Shown here: positions 1 to 10,565 of the stretch, piece after piece
Layout of the letters: each line of letters opens with the position of its first letter
How positions within the stretch are numbered: position 1 is the first letter of the stretch
Origin: Fennellomyces sp. T-0311
Taxonomy: Eukaryota; Mucoromycota; Mucoromycetes; Mucorales; Lichtheimiaceae
DNA: 64,000 nucleotides
Assembly: GCA_025266875.1 (NCBI GenBank)
Contig: JALLLT010000032.1
Location: 1-64,000 of the forward strand
Direction of reading: 5' to 3'
The notes under the pieces: model-generated
What the model was told of the DNA's origin: nothing
Databases searched by the model: none
Seen by the model: only the letters and a program-made list of their open reading frames with translations
Translations under genes and position numbers: made by a program

Positions 1-2483
1 ACTCGTAGCATTTCGTTACCTGCATTTGCACCAGGCTTGACTCTGGATTTGATCCTTTTGCTGTAAAAACCAATTATTCGCTCGATCGGTCTTGCGCTGT
101 ATGCTCTAAGTGGACCAAAATGCTGAATTGCCGCCTCTATATGCCGCAAATAATGCATATTCGCCGTATAGGTATTCACTGGTAAGTGATTCTGAGCAAA
201 CCGGTGCCATGCGTCCAGGAGTCTACGCATATTTCTTCAGGAAAAAGCTTGTCTCAAATGTATGTCTAAGATGCGATGAAATACCTTCCAATTTCTCCAA
301 CTTCATCATTGCTAATTACCCAGGACAATGATAGGCATGATGCTTTCAGTAGGCACATGAATGATGCAACAGCAAATTGTTCACAGTTGAATGCTTCTAG
401 TTCTTCAATGACAACGGTTGGCATGACATACTGAACAATGTCAATCCAGTCAATAGCTCTTGCATGCTTTGGATATGAAAATACATCTATTACTCGAGTT
501 ACTGAATACATAATACATAATACAATTTTTGAACGTTCTCTGCAGGATACTATACCAATAAGCCAACTATCAAAATTTTCAGGCATCTGGTTTCTTGATT
601 TTTCCATTGCATCACCAATAGCCTTCAAGTGAGGTTTTGGAAGAGCGAGAATAGTATCGATATCAGGGCTCAGGAGTTTCCACAGATGCGGTCCCAGGTT
701 CACTCCAAATAAGTGCATCTCGTCCAAACCGAAATGGAAGGCACCTCTAAAAGCATCGAATCATGCGAAAGGCGTAGCTCGCAATCCATGGTCCTATTAG
801 CCTCCCAAATTAAAATCACTTTTAGATTTGTACATGTAATACTTACAGAGTCACCAATTTTGTATGACTGAGAATTCCGTTCTTCTGCTGCAGTGGCGTG
901 TGCGAAGTAACGACCGTCGCCACGGCCATTGGTACTAAGCGCAGGTATCGTCTCAATCAGGCAAGTGCGACATCCGAATTGTGATTGATGACCAGCGTGA
1001 CCACAGATCGTGGCTGCACTTGGAATGTCCCCGGACGTCAGCAGTAAGTGTGCCTTTGCACCTACTATCTTACCATCCATTCCTGAAACAACCATACCAT
1101 CCCGCTGGAGTACGTCGAGTTCATCGAATAATGGCCCCATGAATGAAAAAAGATTTTCATTCTTACTTGCAGTTGGAATTATTGCCAATTGTAACATATT
1201 TTTTTCTAAATATCTGGTAACCAGATATTATACTTTAATCAGTACATACACTTAAGTGTAAAAGAGACAGTTCGTCCTACCGTTCTTCTGGCGGGAAATT
1301 AAGTACTATCACGTGTACCATTGTCAATGATTTGCGTGTGCGCAGAAAAGGTTTGAATCCATCGATAAAAACAGAAAGAGCAATGTCATATTCATTTTCA
1401 AACAAGCGTTGCTGACAATCTTCGAAATAATAGTCGCCATCAAATATATCTTTGATGGTTCCGAATTCTGGTTCTCTGGTAGAGCGATATCGGAGTAGTT
1501 CTCGCGTTTTTGGTCTTCCAAGTAAGGTTGCTAGCTGGGCAGTCAACGGAAGATACTTCATGGTTTCCGGGGTATCAGTGCCTTGGACTCCGCAGTACTG
1601 GTATTTACAGCTCTTGCACTTGTTGTCTTTAAGAACGCCACAGTTGTTTGGGCACAGTTGGACATCCACTGGGCTGATAGGGTACATATTGGTGACAATT
1701 TTCTCAGACTTGTGCTTGGAGTATAATGCGAGTGGTACTGATGAATGTTCTATTGCTTAGGAACCTTCTGATATCTGAGATTCCTGTATACACTTACCAA
1801 AGTTTTCATCCTGTACCCATCCGTTAAAGAAGCTCAGGATCTTCTCGTATTGTTCCCGGCTAATGGCACCTTGCTTCATAATATGGTAGAGCTCGATACT
1901 CTTTTTCTCAATTGGCGTCAGAGGCGGTGGGGGGTTAACCTTGAACCGCAGAGGAGCAGGCGGGTTTACAGGTGTGGGTTGCTGAAAGTCGTCACTAGAT
2001 GATGGTTGGTGTTGTAGCGGACTAGATGGCTCGATTTGTTCGATCTGTGGAGCACAGTGCTGCTTTAGATTGAAATCTTCTTCACTGACGTCTTCTGGTG
2101 GATCATAGTATTGGTTATCGTAGTAGTAGTAGTCGTAATCGAATCCAGGAATGTGTTGGTAGCCATATTCATCTTCTTCATTTAAACTCACAACTTCTAT
2201 AGAATATGTAAACTTTATGAATTTTAGACTAATAAATACCTCCAGCTTACCCAAGCTGAATCCATTGAAGCTGGAGTCATGTCGTTGTACAAACTCCTGA
2301 CTAGTGTGGTATTGCAACACCTCCGGTGGTATACGCTATTTCGCACATAAGAATGGTCCTGCTGGGCTAATCCCCGTTACTTACATTTGCAATGGAAGAG
2401 TAAGTTTCAAGAAAGCAGTCGATTTCGTGGGTTGGCAATTGTGTTTTGGAGAAAAAGTTTTTACAGATGCTACATTGCAGCAT
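1..2483 (-). pseudogene. Tnp2-family transposase (partial at window edge, one in-frame stop)
   Basis: Eight exons can be joined in frame: 2385-2483, 2251-2296, 1798-2196, 1281-1749, 847-1213, 556-793, 285-486 and 20-234, after which the gene leaves the window. Exon 1 encodes a C-x2-C-x13-H-x3-C zinc-binding motif (CSICKNFF...HEIDC). An acidic, Tyr- and Pro-rich linker follows, and then the Tnp2 signature: a CPNNC zinc motif, IFDGDYY, a DGFKPF block, LNFPPEERY, a GHAGHQSQFGCRTCL zinc block, FGLDEMHLFG, ARAIDWIDIV, and the distal NMHYLRHIEAAIQHFGPLR and YSARPIERIIG blocks. These belong to the Tnp2 family found with CACTA transposases. One codon in exon 6 is TGA (761-763) where the frame is otherwise open on both sides, so this copy is probably inactive unless the stop is read through. 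Confidence 0.8.
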
Positions 2484-2578
2484 TATGTGAAGTGGTAAGT
2501 CGGTTATTTCGATCCTCTACTGTGACAAATTAATTTTCCCTGTCTCTTCTTACCTTTTTTCCTTCTCCATTCCTCACA

Positions 2579-4835
2579 ATGCATGAAAACGACGGCGACA
2601 CAACAACTGCACTGGAATCCCTCAGCAGCTCATTACAGGCGTTGAGTCATGACATGACGGTCATCGCACAGAGCCAGGTCGACTTGAGGAACGCGTTTAT
2701 GCAACGGCCAACTCAGATAGAACTTGACACGAGCAACCAGCAAGAGGGTAGTAATTGCGCACACTCCAGAACGATCATTCGCAAGCCAACGAATCAGAAA
2801 GACGGTTTAACACCAATTCGCGATTCCCACATCAAAGATCTGATTAGGGATTCCGATCCAGCAAGAAGCGAGAATCAGGTAGAAGGTGTCGCAGGTTCAA
2901 TCAAGCACTATACCAATGTCGCGATCAAGGCTCTGAAGCAAACGTTGGCTGATGGATTTGACTCGACATGGACCAATTTACCACCTGAAAAAGATCAAAC
3001 GGTAAGCGATTTTGAAGGCGTTGTGCGGCACCAGTTTGGAGTGCCATTTGACAGTTGCGAGGCCAGTTGGGCCGCGAACCATCTTCTGTCAGAAAGATGG
3101 GACAACAAGAGCCATTATCGTGCACGACGAGTTGGACGCGGTGGTAACAGAAGGTAATTATGTGTACACAGTGTGTATGCGCTAGCACAAGGAAAGTAGT
3201 ATAGCACATACTAATAGGCCACGGGCAAACAGAGGACGTGGACGAGGTAGACCGTCGGCAACCAGTCCTCCAGTGGATAGCTCTTCTTCTCTGCGACGAC
3301 CAACCCGTGAACCAAGTATCCTCCCTGAAGCTCCCTCACCGTTTCTGAGCATCCCAACGTCCGAACCTCGTATGGATCAGACTACCCCGCCAACAGAATT
3401 ATATGCGTCACCCACACCATTTCCGCCATCCAGCCACTTGAACAACCAGCAGTTGGCACCGCCGTCTCATGTCCATTTGAATCAACAGCAGCAGTATGAA
3501 AATCTTCCTAATCATTTTAGCCAGTACCAGCCGTACTTGATGGCTCCAGAAGCTACAAACAGTGGTTACTCGAGACTATTGCAAGCGCCATACAGTCCAA
3601 CGCAACAAGTTACATATCACAGGTACCGTATTCTTTTTTCCTTTGTGGTATGAAATTTTTAAGAACTTAAATTCATACTGGTTTGTGCATATACGTAGAG
3701 CATCTTTTTCTCGTGGACATGATGCCCCGTTAGTAAAGATTAACTCTTGCTTAACGCTATGCTGATATATGCAATGTCTGTCTCTCTAGATCAAGCTACA
3801 ATCAATCGGTGCTGGATCGTGAGTCCTATGACAGGCGAGTTATTGGGATTCAAGGCCTATGATCGACCTATACGATCTAACAATGTCTTCCTTCTCCCTT
3901 TAATCGATACGTAGGATCAATTGGATCAGCACAAGCGCTCAGCAATCAGGCCCTTCTCAACGGTAATGTGAAAGCGATTCTATTTCGTGCTGCCTGATCT
4001 AACTCAATATATTCTTGCAGCATTCCATTGTCTCATATCAGCCAGTAAGTATATGGGAACGGTATTGTCCAATGGCATTCTAACAGCAGTGCTTAGAAAT
4101 TCGAACCAAAACTTGTTGAGCCAGTACACGCGGTACGTATCTGAAAAACTTCTATCACCAGTACGCAAAGTTTTTATTAAGCTTAGGAATAACAGAAATC
4201 CCGGACCTCATAGGAATGTAACTGAAGCAAAGTAAGCATATGAATTAATTTGAATACTTGGGCAACGATTATAGCTAACATCTTTGCTATACGATGTCCC
4301 ATCAGCAATACTAGCCCAAGTCATTTCCACGGTGAAACATCCAATGCTGGAAACAACAGCACTCCAGTCATGCCTCGTACGAATAGTACTCCGCAAGCAC
4401 AAGGGTGAGTTTCATTGACTTTATGTGCTAACTAGGTGCTAATATTACGTATTTAGTCAAAACAGCACTGATGCCTTGTTGTCTCTAGCAGCTACGCCGG
4501 CAAAAAGGTATGTTTTTTTTTAAGTTATCTCAGAATTGATATGCCTCTTTTAGACCTGCGCAGAAGAGAAAAGCGGTGTCGCGAACAGGTCCAACCACAC
4601 GTAGCAGGAACAAAGCGTAAGTTGTATGGATAAGTGCGGTTGTGGGTACCTAAATGACAGTCTTTTGATATAGTAATGCCAACAAAAGCCATGCCAACGC
4701 GGATAATGAAAGTGATGAGGACTGGTATGATACTGATATTGGGCATACATTTTACACGATCAATAACTAATTAATTGACTACAAAGTCTTATTCCACCAC
4801 CGCCAAAGAAGCAGCGTCGAACAAGAAAAAAATGA
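2579..4835 (+). CDS. Transposon accessory protein, 12 exons, RG-rich and basic tail
   Basis: I do not recognise a named domain. Twelve exons join with consistent phases, starting 2579-3153 and 3218-3622 and continuing through small exons (some under 30 bases) to a TGA at 4833-4835, giving about 500 residues. The first exon encodes a helical region (MHENDGDTTTALESL...), ending in an RG-rich stretch (RARRVGRGGNRR). Next comes a Ser/Pro/Gln-rich low-complexity part, and the C-terminus is Lys/Arg-rich (PPPPKKQRRTRKK), like a nuclear localisation signal. It diverges from the Tnp2 transposase, and its first 25 codons are preserved in the second family copy (12176-12246, minus), so it belongs to the element. 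Its role could resemble the DNA-binding TnpA partner of CACTA elements; that is inference. Confidence 0.7.
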
Positions 4836-5148
4836 ATACGTTATAATATTAGGAAAATGCTGGCTAAAAATGTAGCAACACTGAAACAATAAAGGACAAA
4901 TGAGCACTACTACTCTAGTATATGCCTTACCGTTTTTACAGTAATGTACAAAAAACAATGAAAAGTAAACTTTATTAACGGTTTGTTTTATGTTAAAAAA
5001 CGTGAAAACGATATGAGGAGTCGTGAATTTTCTTGGCAACTTTCGTGAAAATACTTGACATTATAAACTTGAATTTTCGTGAAACGTTCATTTTCACAAA
5101 TATTCACCAACAGAATATTCACGAAAATCCAGCAAGACTTAAGTTTTA

Positions 5149-5162
5149 TTTTTCCCATGGTG
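5149..5162. repeat. Putative terminal repeat of CACTA-like copy 1
   Basis: TTTTTCCCATGGTG also occurs at 13589-13602 at the end of the second copy, with about ten more similar bases before it (ACTTAAGTT versus ACTCAAGTT). The two occurrences lie on opposite sides of the gene pair (accessory side here, transposase side there), as expected of a terminal inverted repeat. Confidence 0.5.
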
Positions 5163-6568
5163 AGAGAAAGGTCAAAGGGACAATTGTCAGAAGAGATGGG
5201 GCTAGTAATGTCATTACTGAATTCAAAGTTTACTATGGAGATTATATAACGCCGTGATTCTTAGGGAGAAAAATGCTGGGAGAAAGAAAAGGAAGAGAAT
5301 AGCGAGGGAAAAGTATATTTTTTAAACCCGGTCAATTGTCAAAATATGACTTGTCCAACAGGGGTGCGCCTGTCATCATTTGTGTCGCTGTATCGTATAC
5401 ACTGTCATATTTGGTGCAAGCGTGCTTTTACTTATAATAACAATACTAGCACTCTGTGCTTTATACCAATCATCGTTTGCAACCGTAACCTAAGGGTAGT
5501 AAGTATTATCATCGGCATCGGGTGCATAGGTGCTTTAGGACTAGGAAAGCTTAAAACGCCCTATATAGGTGTCACAAGTAGATAGGATATCCCCCCTCCT
5601 TTCAACGTTCCTGGTTTCTTTATAGGCTTACAGAAGAAGCAGTAGTGCCTTTATCGGTTGCGGATTACTCTATATAGGACGATATAGGCAGTATAGGCTA
5701 TACTGCCAATATAGGTAGAAATAGCTCAAAAGCCGTGAATAAGCTACAGAGGTGTATATAGTGGCTAAAAGGTGAATAAAGGCCGTAATAGCAATATAGA
5801 TCCATATACGTTCAGGAAGAAGTATGTATGCTTTATTACTGCCTTTCGTGCTAATCGCTATAAAAGTATAGTATTCCGTTCATTTATCCCTGGTATGCCA
5901 ACCTTTTTCAATGTATATTATTGCTATTGTTGACTTCTAGAAGAAGTCAGCAGGATTAAAATCCTCTTCATCCCCATGTCCTTCATTGTCAGGTAGCGCG
6001 TCAATAAGAAATTCCTGTACATTATCCCAGTTGACCAACTGCCCATATTCAGATCCCGCGTCCAGAAGATGCCTGTAGATTTTTGCCCAGATGGAGTCCT
6101 TGCTGAAGCTTTTACCTTTTGCACGTCTCGTTCTTTCATGGTCACATCCTTTAGCCAGGCGATACTGAATCTACGATGATAACTCATCAGTTGCTGTATA
6201 TGCTGGCATTCAACAATCACAGATCATACCAGGCTATATGTGAAAGCAATGAGCGATTGTGGGATTGGCCGTGGAATGCTGTTCAATCGAGGTCGTCCTG
6301 AGTTTGGGTTGGTGAATACTGTGTACATACAATCTGCTAGGCATCTGTTTTCCAATAGCGCACCATCGACTATGTAATCTTGTCGACCATACCTATTACA
6401 TTAGAGCATCTTAAATAAGCGCGTATAAATCAATGTTCACGATATACTGTACCGAGCATCCTCCAACAGAAGTTGATACATATGTTTCCTTTGGTCCATT
6501 TCGTTCTCCGGTGGTGGCGGTGTAAAAGCAAATCTGAAGTTGTATGTAGCAAGCCACGCTTTCGTTGC
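5163..6568. other. AT-rich stretch with TATAGG motif cluster and degenerate ORF
   Basis: No intact gene is seen. Between about 5560 and 5720 the motif TATAGG recurs at least six times, partly as short palindromes (AGTATAGGCTATACT). On the minus strand at 5930-6240 one frame reads as a plausible protein end (AKGKSFSKDSIWAKIYRHLL, then LVNWDNVQEFL, ending DEEDFNPADFF-stop). Its upstream part is broken by stops and frame changes, so it is probably the tail of a decayed transposon gene of unknown family. Confidence 0.35.
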
Positions 6569-6664
6569 GGGATTATCTTCGGACAGAATAAGAGCCGTCA
6601 CTCTCGGACAGAACAAGAGCCGTCACTCTCGGACAGAACTCGGACAGAACAAATAGTGAGAATA
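6569..6664. repeat. Left MULE terminal repeat with 25-bp tandem units
   Basis: After GGGATTATCTT there are two tandem 25-base units (CGGACAGAA[T/C]AAGAGCC... and on), followed by two shorter CGGACAGAACT-like units and AACAAATAGTGAGAATA. The right end at 12105-12175 holds the same sequence inverted with one 25-base unit fewer. Confidence 0.6.
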
Positions 6665-6803
6665 AGAACAAAAAAGTAGCACAGAGAATGAAGTTAAAAA
6701 AGCGCCTTGGCAGTGTATTTAATATAACTATTTATGAACTTGTTTTACTGCGAAATGAGAGCAAGTAAGTACTACATGGTATTACAAATATAAATGTGGG
6801 AAC

Positions 6804-9627
6804 TTAAGTATATTTTTCAGCCCACTGGTCGTCAAAACCAAGCAAGTGATTCGCAGCCAAATGTTGAAGATTAGTTCGTGGCCACGGAAAGTTGATGACA
6901 TCGTCATGTAGCTCGATAAGTGCAAAATGATTGCCATTAGAAAGCTGCATGACGATCGGCTTTGGTAAGACTTCTGGAACAGGTTCCGCAATTGGGAAAT
7001 AAAGCTCGTTGTCAGTACCGCGGCCAGTATATACTGCAACAGGCATATGAAACGTGTCAGCAGCAAGTTGAGCACAATCGGGGGATAAGAACCAGTCATC
7101 ACGAGATCGCGTTTGTCTGCAAGTAAGTATTCGCCGTAGGTGTGGGATGTTGTAAAAGAAAGGTTCGCGTTTGTACAAGTCTTTCTTTGTCTCCAATACC
7201 GCGAGCATTGTTTGTTTCACTTCCCACCAGCAATTTTGATCGTGAAGAATATGCTGGGCAACTGTGCGGAAACCACATTGGCCATCGGCGTCAACGTTAT
7301 GCACAGTAGATATCGCACTTGCAGGGATAGTTGGGTCAACGATAATACCATTGATAATAAGCCTTGCAACTTCACCGTTCTTTGCTACTTTTGGCACTTT
7401 CGAGATGCTACTACTTTTGGATACAATTTAGTAAAAATTATATGTTATAATCCGATGTTACTTACCCTATGTATTCGCAATCCGAGTCGCTTTTTTGACC
7501 GTCACCTTTGCTTTCTGGAGAGGCATTTGGGTCATTGACAATAAGCTTGATACGCGGTACAGACGTTGGCTCTTTGATAGCTTTCTGTCTTCGCTTTTTT
7601 TCAGCTTTGCCATGTTCCTTGATTTGCCTTTCTCTAAGCTCTACTGCAGTTGGAAGTCGTTTGGTTCCCTTTGGTCGACCAACGCCTTTGACGTTTGCTG
7701 GCTCTTCCAAATCCTTTAAACCAGGAATACTTGCGGCATTTTCGACTACTCTCAATAGCTGATCAAGTATGGTCAAGCGCTGCTGGTCATCAGCCATGCG
7801 CATAATAGCACGTTCAAAGGCATAAACTACTTTTCTGGAATTGGCTTGCATTCCAGCAGAGGCATCTCCTTCGGCATCCCTTATACCTGCACATAATAAC
7901 AGTGAGTTAGCTCTGAAACAATATCAAATACTTTGCTTACTTACCAAGCTGTCTGCCAATTTCAATATCATTCAAATGCCAGCGTTCAGCAATCATATCC
8001 AATGGGACGGCGCCTTTGTTGGGGAGGAGATGCTTGCAAGGAATGTTGAAGTTAAAGCGTATTGGGCAGATGCATTGCTCATCCTGGTTAAAGTCCGGCT
8101 TTTTCTTCTCTGAAAGTTGGACCTTGATATTGTCGATTGCAAATCTGGAAACCTTGCCATATATCTCATGTAGTGCCATGCTTTCATCGTCAAGTAGATA
8201 TGGATCACGACCGAATCTTTCTTGCTCTTTCTGATGAAGTGCAATATCGTGCTAATGATATATACGTATTTAGTTAAAACACGCGTAAAGTAGTTAATTA
8301 TCTGTGTCTTTGATGTAGTACCTGGTAGCGAATATAGTTATCGATCGTTGTCATGGCGTTGGCAAGACCACTAGCGGCATTCAGCTCTTTCTTTATCACG
8401 GCGTGTGCACCTTCGACACGTTGTGTTGTAATACTGCCAAAGTGTAAGAGCTGAGACGTATCAGCTCCCGCCCACATGGTTTTCTTTTTCTTCATACTAT
8501 AAAGAGATACTTAGTCACTTACATACTACTAATAATTTATACTTACAAATTCAGGTAGTTGACTATATCGTCTCCTACGTGACTGAACTTGGCAATGCTA
8601 ATGAAGTCGTTCTCCGCATTTCGGAATTGGACATCATCGCGACTGTAGATCATACCCTTGACACTACGCATTAGTGCTTCTTTTTGGTCTGTAGTGTCGA
8701 AGCCTTTCAAGCAGTTCTTCTTGAAGTTGCCGATGATGTGCCAAGTATATAAAAGCTGGCGACTTGAGGGGAAAATTTCAGTAACAGCATCGAGCTCGGC
8801 AGAGGCATTGTCCAAAGCAAGAACATTGGGGAATCGATCGACAGGCATGTACATCGTCTCATTCAGTTGCGTCAATGCCCATCTGTACGACTCACTTCTT
8901 TCATCGGATATCCAGGCACCAGCGACAGCAAACGACAAGAGCTTCTTAACGCCAACATTTCCGATTCCAACGATGTTGAGATAGGGCATCTTGTACTTGT
9001 TGGTTTTGTAAGTTGCATCCAGGACTAGAACCTCGTTGAACCTCCGAGCCTTGATGATGCTGTTTTCGTGGCAGAAAAAAATACTGCGGAGCCGCTTGGT
9101 AGCATCATATCGGTATCGAACAATGTAACCCTTGACTTCCAAATCTTCAGCCATGTTTGAAAGGTAGCCCGCTTTACCATCAACCACTTTTCCAAGCCGA
9201 TAGCGTTGATTGGAGATGTCCTTTGGCAAAGATTGCAGCTTGCCATCATCGTACGGAAAGTGTTGGCAATTGTCTTGGGTGTGGCATCAGTTTTCATCAT
9301 CTTGTTAGCGGCTTCCTGCTTGTCAGCCGGTAACTTGCGATGTTGGGGAAATATTGCTGGTGTTTCAGACATTTCATGATTATGGGTATCGACAACATCA
9401 TGTATAATCCAACAGTCGTTGATACGCATTGCCTTGATCTTGTATGGACAATTGATACGGCGGGATGCGCGCTTAACTTGCACAGTGCGAGCATCCAAAT
9501 TCCAGTTGTTTCGAAATGTGCCACCAAAAGTGCACTGGTACCATTGGATTCCTCTTCCTTCTTGATAAGTAGAACCAGAAATAGCGAAACCATTGGCTCT
9601 AGCGTGTTGTTGACAGGCAGCCTTCAT
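6804..9627 (-). pseudogene. MULE transposase fused to OTU cysteine protease, one frameshift
   Basis: Exons run from 9627 down: about 8547-9627, 8322-8496, 7945-8251, 7466-7887 and 6804-7413, joined in phase. The N-terminus is a FAR1/WRKY-GCM1-like zinc region (CTFGGTF...CPYKIKAM...THNHE). The MULE DDE core follows: D in VLVLDATYKT, D in NVLALDNAS, TWHIIGNFKKNC, and E in TTQRVEGAH. A SWIM zinc finger (C-I-C-x8-C-K-H) comes next, then a basic linker (KGVGRPKGTKR). The last exon is an OTU-type cysteine protease domain with the DADGQCGFR nucleophile box and the NGNHFALI histidine box. The reading frame shifts by one base near 9251-9256, between the zinc finger and the DDE core (…NTFR then YDDGKLQSLPKDI), so this copy is probably dead. 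An in-frame stop lies just upstream of the 9627 ATG, which supports that start. Confidence 0.8.
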
Positions 9628-10100
9628 ATCATCCCGCGACGTGAAATAAGGTTGATTAATTCAGACATTGATTTGTTGTTTGTTGAAGAACTATAAACAC
9701 AACATGTTAGATGATTTACGAAGGTGCAGCTTACAAACATAAATACCACAAAGAGAAGCAGTGAATGTGTATGACTATAAGTATTAAAAGCAGGTACTAG
9801 TACTTTATTCCATCAGTCATTCTACTATTTATACTATTGTTCTTTAATACCGAAATATGAACAGTATTGCTGCGGTGCGCAGTAGCAGCTATCGGTATTG
9901 CTAACTAAAGAGGTTGAATGCTGCGCATTACGTCAAGGTACATTCCATGTACAGCATTTTCAATAGACTTACTCCGTTTCCTTTTTCGATACTCCTTCCA
10001 TCATTTGTTGCGCAGCAGCCATTGCCAAGGCTTGTATTCTAGCTTAGTTTTTATGCTCAGCATCATGTGCAACATGAGTCATTCTATAATACATACACTA
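9628..10100. other. 5' flank of MULE gene, no gene seen
   Basis: This is AT-rich DNA between the transposase start and the MITE. It probably holds the MULE promoter. I see no recognisable coding sequence. Confidence 0.4.
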
Positions 10101-10560
10101 GGGGGTTTCAAAGTTGAGCTCTAATTTTTGCTAGTTGGGACCATTTTTGCTAGTTGGAACCATTTTCGCCACTTGAGAAGATTTTTTGCTATATAAACCT
10201 TTCTACGCTTAATTCATCCTCTCCATTGATCAAAATCGAAAACAAAATGCGACTAATTCTTGCAAATGCTCGGCAAGAAACTCTGTTTCACGGTTGGATG
10301 CAAATAGATGATCCATTTCTAAGGCATATCAGAAACAATTAATTTATACCATTCTTAAAACGTCCAAAACGTTTTTGGTATGATGATCTTGAAAAAGAGG
10401 TTGAAAATATGCGTAAAAACCAGTGAAGAAGCAAATTCTAGTTGGCCTATCTAGCATCTCCGGAGATGCTAGATAGGATTTGCTAGTTGGCGGAGTCTAT
10501 CTAGCAAAAATGGTCCCAACTAGCAAAAATTTCCCGGGTAGCCTCAACTTTGAAACCCCC
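10101..10560. mobile_element. MITE copy 1 (GGGGGTTTCAAAG family)
   Basis: The ends are inverted (GGGGGTTTCAAAGTTGAG... and ...CTCAACTTTGAAACCCCC). The left flank is TA; the right flank is now TG. Repeats of TTTTTGCTAGTTGGGA lie inside both ends. A second copy at 13795-14264 is alike along nearly its whole length. A 62-codon ORF (10154-10342) is open in both copies, but the proteins differ at many residues, so it is probably not a selected gene. The core holds a perfect 32-bp palindrome at 10446-10477. Size, ends and TA flank suggest a non-autonomous Tc1/mariner- or Harbinger-type element. Confidence 0.75.
10446..10477. repeat. Perfect 32-bp palindrome in MITE copy 1
   Basis: The 16-base half CCTATCTAGCATCTCC is followed immediately by its exact reverse complement, with no spacer. 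It is also present and unbroken in MITE copy 2 (14158-14189). Confidence 0.9.
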
Positions 10561-10565
10561 TGCTA

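Larger units (their letters stand above)
1..5162. mobile_element. CACTA/Tnp2-type DNA transposon, copy 1 (right part; left end outside window)
   Basis: The element holds two divergent genes: a Tnp2-domain transposase on the minus strand and a 12-exon accessory gene on the plus strand, with 95 bases between their start codons. The right end is placed at the motif TTTTTCCCATGGTG (5149-5162), because the opposite end of the second family copy finishes on the same motif at 13602. Read inward the terminus is CACCATGGGAAAAA, beginning CAC as CACTA-class ends do. The 150 bases before it hold several copies of TTCGTGAA or its reverse, in keeping with subterminal repeats. The terminus assignment is inference because only one end is visible. 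Confidence 0.65.

Noticed and set aside
110..331. Plus-strand ORF of 73 codons
   Set aside because: It is antisense to the conserved C-terminal Tnp2 exon.
7140..7538. 132-codon plus-strand ORF
   Set aside because: It is antisense to the OTU domain of the MULE protein.
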